Source of the DNA: JAOABP01 sp964590395
GTDB lineage: Bacteria > Hydrothermota > Tepidihabitantia > Tepidihabitantales > Tepidihabitantaceae
DNA: 7,204 nt
Direction of reading: 5' to 3'
Assembly: GCA_964590395.1 (NCBI GenBank)
Contig: CAZPVT010000003.1
Span: 1 to 7,204 of the forward strand
This document shows positions 1 to 5,585 of this stretch, piece by piece (position 1 is the stretch's first letter; the number at the start of each line of letters is the position of its first letter). The translations under genes were made by a program, and so were the position numbers. The notes below the pieces were generated by a model that saw only the letters and a list, made by a program, of their open reading frames with translations, searched no databases and had not been told where the DNA came from.

Positions 1-353
1 GTTTGAAACTCATAGATTGACTGAAGTGTGCCCTGACTGACCTCAGCCTGATAAGGGGTATAGGCGGTATAAAATTCGGGCCGGGAGATAATGGCATCAA
101 TGACCGCTGGGCGATAATGGTCATAGGCACCGGCCCCGGCAAAACAGGTGATTTGATCAGTGCCGGTGTTTTTCTGAGAAAGATGTGATAGTTCAGCAAC
201 CGCTTCAGATTCTGATAGTGGGGGCAGTAGTTTAAGTTCCTGTTTCAGTTTCAGTTCTTCAGGAATTGTATCAAAGAGTTCTTCAATATAGCGGATGCCG
301 ATCCGTTTCAGCATCCGAAGTTTATCTTCCGGGGTGTGGGGTGTGAATTTCAA
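1..353 (-). CDS. gcvPA: Glycine dehydrogenase (decarboxylating) subunit 1, N-terminal part (partial)
   Basis: This is the N-terminal 117 codons of the alpha half of the split P-protein, the PLP-dependent glycine decarboxylase that passes an aminomethyl group to lipoyl H-protein; the rest lies off the left edge. The translation shows family signatures: an N-terminal TPHTPED segment, a SIEELF-like stretch (here YIEELFDTIPEEL), LPPLSESE, FAGAGAYDHY and then EFYTAYTPYQAEVSQGTLQ. The start is taken as TTG at 353-351. It overlaps the gcvH stop (TTGA), has GGAG five bases upstream, and keeps the conserved TPHTPED beginning. The first in-frame ATG is codon 14 and would remove that segment. The lysine that binds PLP is on the beta subunit (GcvPB), which is expected next but lies outside the window. 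The identification is secure; the TTG start is very likely but not proven. Confidence 0.93.
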   Translation of the reverse strand, partial: MKFTPHTPEDKLRMLKRIGIRYIEELFDTIPEELKLKQELKLLPPLSESEAVAELSHLSQKNTGTDQITCFAGAGAYDHYRPAVIDAIISRPEFYTAYTPYQAEVSQGTLQSIYEFQ

Positions 354-757
354 TGGTGCTCCGATCTTTTTACCAGTTCGGCATAGGCAACACTGTCCAG
401 AAGTCCGTTAATTTCCTCTGGATCGGAGATTTTTATCCGGCAAAGCCAGCCCTGACCATAGGGGTCACGGTTGACCATCGCCGGCGCCTCGCCCTCTGCC
501 TTATTAATCTGCTGATTTACCTCGATGACCTCACCGGATAGTGGTGCATAGATATCCGAAGTTGCCTTGACCGCTTCAATAAAACCAATCGGTTCGTTCT
601 GCTTTACCGTCTTGCCCAGTGCGGTGATCTCAACATATACCACATCAGATAACTCCTTTTGAGCAAAATCAGTAATGCCGATTGTAGCAATATCGCCTTC
701 GATCATTGTCCATTCATGGGTTTTCGTGTATTTCAGACTCTCTGGGATATTACTCAT
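350..757 (-). CDS. gcvH: Glycine cleavage system H protein
   Basis: This is the lipoyl carrier of the glycine cleavage complex, a soluble protein that shuttles the aminomethyl and reduced lipoyl arm among the P, T and L proteins. At 135 aa it has normal length. It shows the family landmarks: THEW near residues 13-16, GDIATIGITDFAQKELSDVVYVE (21-43), the lipoylation loop GFIEAVKATSDIYAPLSGEV with the predicted lipoyl-lysine at Lys64, and VNRDPYGQGW (95-104). The usual ESVKA around the lysine reads EAVKA here, a mild change. The gene sits between gcvT and gcvPA in one transcript. Its SD (TAAGGAGG) contains the gcvT stop codon, and its own TGA stop overlaps the TTG start of gcvPA. This arrangement suggests tightly linked translation of the complex's subunits. 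The start ATG at 757 is well supported by the SD at a spacing of four bases. Confidence 0.97.
   Translation of the reverse strand: MSNIPESLKYTKTHEWTMIEGDIATIGITDFAQKELSDVVYVEITALGKTVKQNEPIGFIEAVKATSDIYAPLSGEVIEVNQQINKAEGEAPAMVNRDPYGQGWLCRIKISDPEEINGLLDSVAYAELVKRSEHH
359..362 (-). promoter_or_regulatory. Ribosome binding site deciding the TTG start of gcvPA
   Basis: GGAG lies inside the last codons of gcvH, five bases (CACCA) before the TTG at 353-351. It supports a non-ATG start that overlaps the gcvH stop codon, and so translation of gcvPA coupled to gcvH. Confidence 0.6.
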
Positions 758-761
758 TTTG

Positions 762-769
762 CCTCCTTA
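762..769 (-). promoter_or_regulatory. Strong Shine-Dalgarno of gcvH, overlapping the gcvT stop
   Basis: TAAGGAGG on the minus strand, four bases before the gcvH ATG. Its first three bases are the TAA stop codon of gcvT, so ribosomes finishing gcvT are placed on the gcvH initiation site. Confidence 0.85.
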
Positions 770-1864
770 TTTTTTCCTTGAGCCAAGTTTGTAAAACGGT
801 GGGGGGACAACCACTGCACGGGATTTCTGTCCCCGTATTTCAACTTTTAACTCTGTGCCGGTGACGGCGTATTGGCGTTGAATATATGCAAGGGCAATAC
901 CCTTACTCAGCGAAGGGGACATTGTGCCTGATGTTACATATCCCACCTCGGTGCCGTTGTTAAAAACTTTGAGGTGGGGACGGGGAATTGTCCGGTCAAG
1001 CATTTCCAGACAGATGAGCCGGCGACTGGGTTTTTCCTCCATAACCTTTTTTAATACATCTGAACCGATAAAGCCACCGGGCTTGTCCAGTTTTACCACA
1101 AAGCTGAGCCCGGCCTCAATCGGGTTGGTGGTATGGTCAATATCATTGCCGTACAGGCAGTATTTCATTTCCAGCCGGAGGGTATCTCGTGCACCGAGTC
1201 CGATTGGTTCAATTTCGTATTCCCTTCCCGCGGTCATTAGCGCGTCCCAGACCGCCAATGTCTTTTCCACCGGAATGTAGATTTCAAAGCCGTCCTCCCC
1301 GGTATAGCCGGTCCGGGATATCAGACAGTCTGTACCCCCAACTTTACCTATGGCCGCCCTGTAAAAGCCTATTTGTGAAAGATCAATTTCGGTAATTTTC
1401 TGGAGACAGGGTTCGGATTTTGGTCCTTGAACTGCCAGTTGGGCAATCTGGTCGGTGATATTTTCTAACCGGACATCGCCGGTCAGCTGCTCTTTTAGCC
1501 AGTTAGTGTCCTTTTCGTTATTTGCACCGTTGACCACCAGTAAAAAGTGATCTGGCAGGCGATAAACCACCAGGTCATCAACAATACCACCATCAGGATA
1601 GCACATCACCGAGTACTGTGCTTGATAGGGATTTAACGTGGCGGCATCGTTGGTGGTCATAAGGTTTATAAAATCCAGGGCATCGGTGCCGGTAATTTTT
1701 ATCCTGCCCATATGGGAGACATCAAAAATTCCTACAGTTGTACGAACCCGCTGGTGTTCTGGAATTACCCCTTTGAACTGCAATGGAAGATAATGACCGG
1801 CGAATTCTACCATTCTGCCACCCGCCGCGAGATGACGATCATAAAACGGTGTTTTTTTAATCAT
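767..1864 (-). CDS. gcvT: Aminomethyltransferase, glycine cleavage T protein
   Basis: The T-protein transfers the aminomethyl carbon from lipoyl H-protein to tetrahydrofolate, releasing ammonia and forming 5,10-methylene-THF. At 365 aa it has the normal length. The N-terminal TPFYDRHLAAGGRMVEFAG (residues 5-23) matches the family, although the Trp that usually follows this Gly is His here. GIFDVSHMGR is at 45-54. The GGIVDDLVVY loop (92-101) holds the catalytic Asp region (Asp96/97). RTGYTGEDGFEIY (184-196) and LGARDTLRLE (223-232) line the folate site. The C-terminal barrel carries GYVTSGTMSPSLSKGIALAYI (308-328) and ends in VVPPPFYK. It is the first gene of the leftward gcv operon. No SD precedes the ATG; a strong promoter directly upstream places the transcription start within about five bases of it, so a leaderless or nearly leaderless message is predicted. 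Confidence 0.97.
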   Translation of the reverse strand: MIKKTPFYDRHLAAGGRMVEFAGHYLPLQFKGVIPEHQRVRTTVGIFDVSHMGRIKITGTDALDFINLMTTNDAATLNPYQAQYSVMCYPDGGIVDDLVVYRLPDHFLLVVNGANNEKDTNWLKEQLTGDVRLENITDQIAQLAVQGPKSEPCLQKITEIDLSQIGFYRAAIGKVGGTDCLISRTGYTGEDGFEIYIPVEKTLAVWDALMTAGREYEIEPIGLGARDTLRLEMKYCLYGNDIDHTTNPIEAGLSFVVKLDKPGGFIGSDVLKKVMEEKPSRRLICLEMLDRTIPRPHLKVFNNGTEVGYVTSGTMSPSLSKGIALAYIQRQYAVTGTELKVEIRGQKSRAVVVPPPFYKLGSRKK

Positions 1865-1873
1865 TGGATGGCA

Positions 1874-1902
1874 ATAATATCAACAAAGAGATGAAAAGTC
1901 AA
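1874..1902 (-). promoter_or_regulatory. Sigma70-type promoter of the gcvT-gcvH-gcvPA operon, leaderless configuration
   Basis: On the minus strand the -35 box TTGACT (1902-1897) is followed by exactly 17 bases and then TATTAT (1879-1874). The bases TGA just before the -10 box form an extended -10 (TGn) motif. Only nine bases (TGCCATCCA) separate the -10 box from the gcvT ATG, so initiation at the nearest purines (1869, 1865 or 1864) gives a leader of zero to five bases. This agrees with the lack of an SD. Box assignment is by eye; the operon's position makes it credible. Confidence 0.75.
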
Positions 1903-1949
1903 GGAAATGAAGATAGGCCCAGCGCTCAGCGATAATGGTTGGTGCCTCT

Positions 1950-1977
1950 TTGACTTGGAATGGCAGTGCGGTATATT
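1950..1977 (+). promoter_or_regulatory. Sigma70-type promoter of the phospholipase D-like gene, leaderless configuration
   Basis: TTGACT at 1950-1955 is followed by 16 bases and TATATT at 1972-1977; TATTAA at 1974-1979 with an 18-base spacer is an alternative register. Only AAATAG lies between TATATT and the ATG at 1984, so a start 6-7 bases below the -10 box falls on or beside the A of the ATG. No SD is present. An in-frame TAG (1981-1983) directly before the ATG rules out a longer protein. Confidence 0.65.
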
Positions 1978-1983
1978 AAATAG

Positions 1984-3201
1984 ATGCCGATTTACTCCCT
2001 GGTTTTCCTGATGATCGGTGCGCTGGATTCAATTACCGTCTGGTTTGCGCAGGATAGTCTTGCCAAAAGGCTGGTTGATTTTTTTCAGGGTGCAACGGTT
2101 TCAATTGATTATTGCTGTTATAATTCATCAAGATCAGATGTTGTTGATGCGTTGATTGATGTCAGCAATCGTGGTGTCCGGGTAAGGGTGATAACCGATG
2201 ACAGCCGACTTGACGACCACTGGGTCAGACAGTTGCGTTCAGCTGGGATTATGGTCTGGTCTGATTCTGGTTTTGCCGGCTCCTCTTACTATATGCATAA
2301 TAAATTTGCGATCCGGGACCTGGCTGATAATGATAGCACCAATGACCTGGTCTGGGTAGCATCTTACAATCCAACTCAGGGGGAGTTAAATGCGGATTGT
2401 GCGTTGATGATTTTACATACCGATCTGGCAAACGCTTATCTGCGCGAATTCAATCAGATGTGGGGTGGAGAGGGGATGTTGCCGGTCCGGGAAAACGCCA
2501 GGTTTCACAACCGGAAAACGGATGTGCTCAGCGCGCACCGATTTACCTTTGCGGGTTATCCGATTTATGTTTTCTTTGCTCCACAGGATCGGGTGGTCGA
2601 TACTATTACCGCACTGGTAAACAGAGCAGAAAAAGAGGTTTTCTTCGCAATATACTCTTTTACCTACGATCCGCTCGGTGAGGCGATGGTTGGGCGGTGG
2701 AATAACGGAGTGATGATTGCGGGAGTAATCGATAAGGCAGGGGCAAATGATCCGGCATCAGAATATCCGTTATTGCGTTCTGCCCATATTCCGATTTTGA
2801 TTGATTCTGTACCGTTTGGTAGCAGAATACTTCACGAAAAAATAATGGTTATTGACCGCACCATTGCGGTTACCGGTTCGGCAAACTGGTCCAATAACGC
2901 CAATTACAATAACGACGAAAATACTTTGATTATTTATCATCCTGGAGTTGTCAAGCAGTTTTACACAGAGACCTTAAACCGATATCTTGAAGCCGGGGGA
3001 GATTATCCACCAGGTATTGCTGAGGAGGCGGAAGAAAATCCAGTTTATTTTGCCCGCGAAGGTAGTTTCTTTTTTAAGATGGGTGGACTAATTTTTGATT
3101 CCTCGGGCAGAAAGGTGAGGAGAGGAGACAGAGTCAGAGCCGGGGTGTTCTTTCAGTTTGATGCCGATGGGAGAAGGTCAAGATTAGTTGTGGTGCGTTG
3201 A
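1984..3201 (+). CDS. Probably exported phospholipase D superfamily (two-HKD) protein with short sorting-type C-terminus
   Basis: This 405-aa phosphodiesterase-family protein has two PLD repeats. Repeat one (about 18-165) carries the HxKxxxxD motif at His105, Lys107 and Asp112, followed by VASYNP in place of the GSxN segment. Repeat two (about 194-335) carries the canonical motif at His284, Lys286 and Asp291, followed by GSANWS (298-303). Both catalytic histidines are present, so the enzyme should be active. Its substrate (phospholipid or nucleic acid) cannot be read from sequence. The N-terminus has a short hydrophobic stretch (residues 4-14) without Lys or Arg before it, a poor but possible signal peptide. 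Residues about 366-405 (GGLIFDSSGRKV, VRAGVFFQF, LVVVR ending) resemble a shortened T9SS or FlgD-Ig-like sorting tail, which supports export. The start ATG is the most upstream possible and fits a leaderless transcript. The M14 peptidase gene follows after 100 bp, with its own promoter. Confidence 0.88.
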   Translation: MPIYSLVFLMIGALDSITVWFAQDSLAKRLVDFFQGATVSIDYCCYNSSRSDVVDALIDVSNRGVRVRVITDDSRLDDHWVRQLRSAGIMVWSDSGFAGSSYYMHNKFAIRDLADNDSTNDLVWVASYNPTQGELNADCALMILHTDLANAYLREFNQMWGGEGMLPVRENARFHNRKTDVLSAHRFTFAGYPIYVFFAPQDRVVDTITALVNRAEKEVFFAIYSFTYDPLGEAMVGRWNNGVMIAGVIDKAGANDPASEYPLLRSAHIPILIDSVPFGSRILHEKIMVIDRTIAVTGSANWSNNANYNNDENTLIIYHPGVVKQFYTETLNRYLEAGGDYPPGIAEEAEENPVYFAREGSFFFKMGGLIFDSSGRKVRRGDRVRAGVFFQFDADGRRSRLVVVR

Positions 3202-3230
3202 GCTATCTCTCCTCAATCGGCGAGGTTAAT

Positions 3231-3258
3231 TTGACTTGTAATTAATTGGTGGTAAAAT
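3231..3258 (+). promoter_or_regulatory. Sigma70-type promoter of the M14 carboxypeptidase gene
   Basis: TTGACT (3231-3236), a 16-base spacer and TAAAAT (3253-3258) lie in the 100-bp gap after the PLD gene. Transcription would begin near 3265, leaving a leader of about 37 bases that contains the SD at 3291-3296. The downstream gene thus has a normal leadered message, unlike the two divergent leaderless starts. Read-through from the PLD gene is also possible. Confidence 0.6.
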
Positions 3259-3290
3259 TAAATTGTGGCTCGGTCAGACCTATAAACTTA

Positions 3291-3296
3291 AAGGAG
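3291..3296 (+). promoter_or_regulatory. Ribosome binding site fixing the start of the M14 carboxypeptidase
   Basis: AAGGAG lies five bases (TAAAG) before the ATG at 3302. It selects this ATG, which opens directly into a signal peptide, over an in-frame TTG at 3263 that has no SD and lies at or before the predicted transcription start. Confidence 0.85.
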
Positions 3297-3301
3297 TAAA
3301 G

Positions 3302-5557
3302 ATGAGGAGAAAAATTAAACTTTTTGTTTTACTGACCGCTGTTCTGTTGTCGGTCTTTCTTTCTGGTGCAGATGCCCAGCAGATGATTGTCCGGGTTTAT
3401 GCTCCTGATTACTGGACTTTATACCGGCATATTAATTTCAAAGGGTCATCGATCGAGATCGCCGGTGTTCAGCCAGGCGAGTCCTATGATCTGCTACTGG
3501 AAGGTTCAGATCTGCCGATAGTTCTTAACTCGGGGTTGAAAAGTGAGATAGTGATTGATGACCTGGAGCGGGAGAAGCTTAAGGCAGCAGGGTTTGGTTT
3601 TTACTGCTCTTATGACTCCCTTGTTTCAATTATGCGTAACTGGGTGGTCAATTATCCGTCAATCTGCAAACTGGAGTCAATTGGTCAGACCCATGAGGGA
3701 CGCTGGATTTACGGAGTTAAGATTTCAGACAATCCACAGATTGATGAGAATGAGCCTGAGGTGCTTCTGGAGGCAATGCACCATTCCCGGGAATGGGCAA
3801 CACCCCAGGCGGCGAGGTATTTTGCGGATACGATTCTGCGCAACTATAGCACCAATCCGGAATTCCGAAATTTTGTGGACAATTACGAAGTCTGGGTTTT
3901 CCCGATTATCAATGTTGACGGCTATGTTTATGACTATCCTAACCAGCGTTCCTGGCGCAAAAACCGCCAGCCATTTGGTTCTGCAATTGGATGTGACCCG
4001 AACCGGAATTATAATGGTGCCTGTAACGGCTCAAGGATGGCGGATTGGGGTGCTTTGGTCCCTGGTTCTCAGACCTCCCATCGTCCTTCAGCCGATGTAT
4101 TTATGGGGGGATATGGCGCCTGGGGAAAGGAGGTGAATGCACTGTGTGAATTCTTTAAACAGCGGACTTTTCTGGCTGATATTTCGCTTCACTCCTATTC
4201 AGAACTGGTGCTCTGGCCCTATGGTAATGGTGAAATTCCACCTGACAACGGAATATTTGTCAGTTTAGGCCAGCGGATGGCACAGCAGATGCAGAAACTC
4301 GGTGGTGGTTATTACACACCTGAGCCGTCAAGTCAACTTTATCCGACAAACGGTGGCTCAATCGACTGGATGTATGGCTGGGCTCGTCATATTGGCGGAT
4401 TTCCCTGCCTGTCCTATGTGTTTGAGATCGGGACAGAATTCTACCAGAATGTTAATCAACTGGATGCGATTCAGCGTGAGGTTTTTAAGGGGGTCTGGTA
4501 TCTTTTCACCCGGGCGGACTCAATTGCCGGCGTGCTGAAAGGTATGGTTCCCAGGCCAATTCTTGCACCGCTGGATACAAGTGTGACCGGTGTTTTTGTT
4601 GTGCACTGGACACCGATCAGGCCGGAATATAATCAACCGGAGAAATGGGAACTTGAGGAGTTAAGCGGTTTAACTGTTATTGAGGATGATTTTGAATCGG
4701 GTTCAAGCCGGTGGGTTTTTCAGGGTGCCTCCCTTTCCACAACTCAAAAACATTCCGGCAATTACAGTGTCTATCTGGGAACCGGTAACAACATCTCCAA
4801 CTACGCGGTTACCGCTGATCCATATCCGGTTCAGCCCGGTGACAGTTTACGCTACTGGATATGGTATAATATCGAGAACAATTATGATGTGGTGGTGACC
4901 GAGGTTTCGCTTGAAGGTAAAGAGTGGATTCAACTGCACAACCGTTATACCGGCAACTCCAATGGCTGGGTTTACAGGTCATATTCGCTTGAACCATGGG
5001 CAGGAAAATCGGTTTACATCCGGTTCCGGTATATGACCGATGACGGAACTCTGCGTGATGGCGTTTATATTGATGATGTCTGGCCCGTGCCATACTTTGC
5101 TCAACGCCGGACAGTTACCAGCGAGATTACTGATACAGTTTATGAGGTAACGGTGGCAGAGACAGGACAGTACCGGTACCGGGCGCGTGGGTATAATTCA
5201 ACCTGGGGCTGGGGTGATTTTGGACCGCTTGAGGACATTGTAGTTACCGGAACCGGAATTACCTCTGCACCTTCAGTAAATCCGCAGACCAGACTGGTTA
5301 TTGCCGGACCTAATCCGGCTGACGCCAGTATCTCCATCCGTTACGGTGTTGCTTCTGCTACCAATGTTGACCTGACCGTTTTTGATGCCACCGGCAGGGC
5401 GATAAGGACATTGGTTAACGGCAGGGTTTCGGCTGGAGAGTATACTGTGAACTGGAATGGAACCGATCGGTCAGGTAAAAAGGTGCCAGCCGGTGTTTAC
5501 TTCTGCCGGTTTAACGCTGACCGGCAACTGACCGCAAGGGTGGTGATAAGCAGGTAG
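3302..5557 (+). CDS. Secreted M14-family zinc carboxypeptidase with MAM-like, Fn3-like and T9SS/FlgD-type C-terminal domains
   Basis: This 751-aa exported metallopeptidase should remove C-terminal residues from peptides outside the cytoplasm. The signal peptide is MRRKIK, a hydrophobic core, and probable cleavage after SGADA (residue 25). A propeptide-like region follows (27-100). The M14 domain (about 100-410) has zinc ligands His161 and Glu164 (HHSREW) and His297 (LHSYSELVLWPYG). Substrate-binding residues are SWRKNR (217-222) and DPNRNY (232-237). Tyr347 in YPTNGGSIDW corresponds to carboxypeptidase A Tyr248, and the catalytic Glu375 lies in VFEIGTEF. The set is complete, so activity is expected. 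A jelly-roll, MAM-like module (about 460-597, from EDDFESG to VYIDDVWPV) appears inserted in an Fn3-like fold (halves about 430-458 and 598-650). Residues 665-751 form a FlgD-Ig or T9SS type A sorting domain (VFDATGR, GKKVPAGVYFCRF). Peptide specificity cannot be told from sequence. The start is ATG 3302, given its SD and signal peptide. Confidence 0.94.
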   Translation: MRRKIKLFVLLTAVLLSVFLSGADAQQMIVRVYAPDYWTLYRHINFKGSSIEIAGVQPGESYDLLLEGSDLPIVLNSGLKSEIVIDDLEREKLKAAGFGFYCSYDSLVSIMRNWVVNYPSICKLESIGQTHEGRWIYGVKISDNPQIDENEPEVLLEAMHHSREWATPQAARYFADTILRNYSTNPEFRNFVDNYEVWVFPIINVDGYVYDYPNQRSWRKNRQPFGSAIGCDPNRNYNGACNGSRMADWGALVPGSQTSHRPSADVFMGGYGAWGKEVNALCEFFKQRTFLADISLHSYSELVLWPYGNGEIPPDNGIFVSLGQRMAQQMQKLGGGYYTPEPSSQLYPTNGGSIDWMYGWARHIGGFPCLSYVFEIGTEFYQNVNQLDAIQREVFKGVWYLFTRADSIAGVLKGMVPRPILAPLDTSVTGVFVVHWTPIRPEYNQPEKWELEELSGLTVIEDDFESGSSRWVFQGASLSTTQKHSGNYSVYLGTGNNISNYAVTADPYPVQPGDSLRYWIWYNIENNYDVVVTEVSLEGKEWIQLHNRYTGNSNGWVYRSYSLEPWAGKSVYIRFRYMTDDGTLRDGVYIDDVWPVPYFAQRRTVTSEITDTVYEVTVAETGQYRYRARGYNSTWGWGDFGPLEDIVVTGTGITSAPSVNPQTRLVIAGPNPADASISIRYGVASATNVDLTVFDATGRAIRTLVNGRVSAGEYTVNWNGTDRSGKKVPAGVYFCRFNADRQLTARVVISR

Positions 5558-5585
5558 CACTCAGCCCTAACCAGCGGGCCTGCTT
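5548..5585. terminator. Possible bidirectional hairpin at the convergent gene ends
   Basis: AAGCAGG (5548-5554) and CCTGCTT (5579-5585) form a perfect 7-bp inverted repeat around both convergent stop codons. Inside it CCC (5565-5567) and GGG (5576-5578) can pair next to the outer stem, leaving a 10-base bulge and an 8-base loop. No U-rich run follows on either strand, so it lacks the classic intrinsic-terminator tail. It may help end both transcripts or protect 3' ends; chance is not excluded. Confidence 0.3.

Noticed and set aside
924..1280. Long plus-strand reading frame opposite gcvT, and similar antisense frames opposite the other genes
   Set aside because: They lie wholly within strongly supported genes on the other strand or in another frame, show no recognisable domain, and have no promoter or SD that I could see.
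1903..1949. Operator between the divergent promoters (AGCGCT palindrome, AGGC/GCCT ends)
   Set aside because: The palindrome is only six bases and the outer arms four, which is expected by chance in this length. It would need conservation in relatives.
1984..3201. PLD-superfamily gene as a restriction or defence nuclease, or a cardiolipin synthase
   Set aside because: There is no defence partner nearby. The protein lacks the N-terminal membrane helices of cardiolipin synthases and ends in a sorting-type tail, so an exported enzyme fits better.
3211..3230. Hairpin CCTC/GAGG after the PLD gene as an intrinsic terminator
   Set aside because: The stem is only four base pairs with a seven-base loop and is followed by TTAATTT rather than a U-run; too weak to call.
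3263..3301. Upstream TTG start for the M14 carboxypeptidase
   Set aside because: It would put 13 extra residues before the signal peptide, has no SD, and lies at or upstream of the predicted transcription start near 3265. The ATG at 3302 has AAGGAG at a spacing of five bases and opens into a textbook signal peptide.
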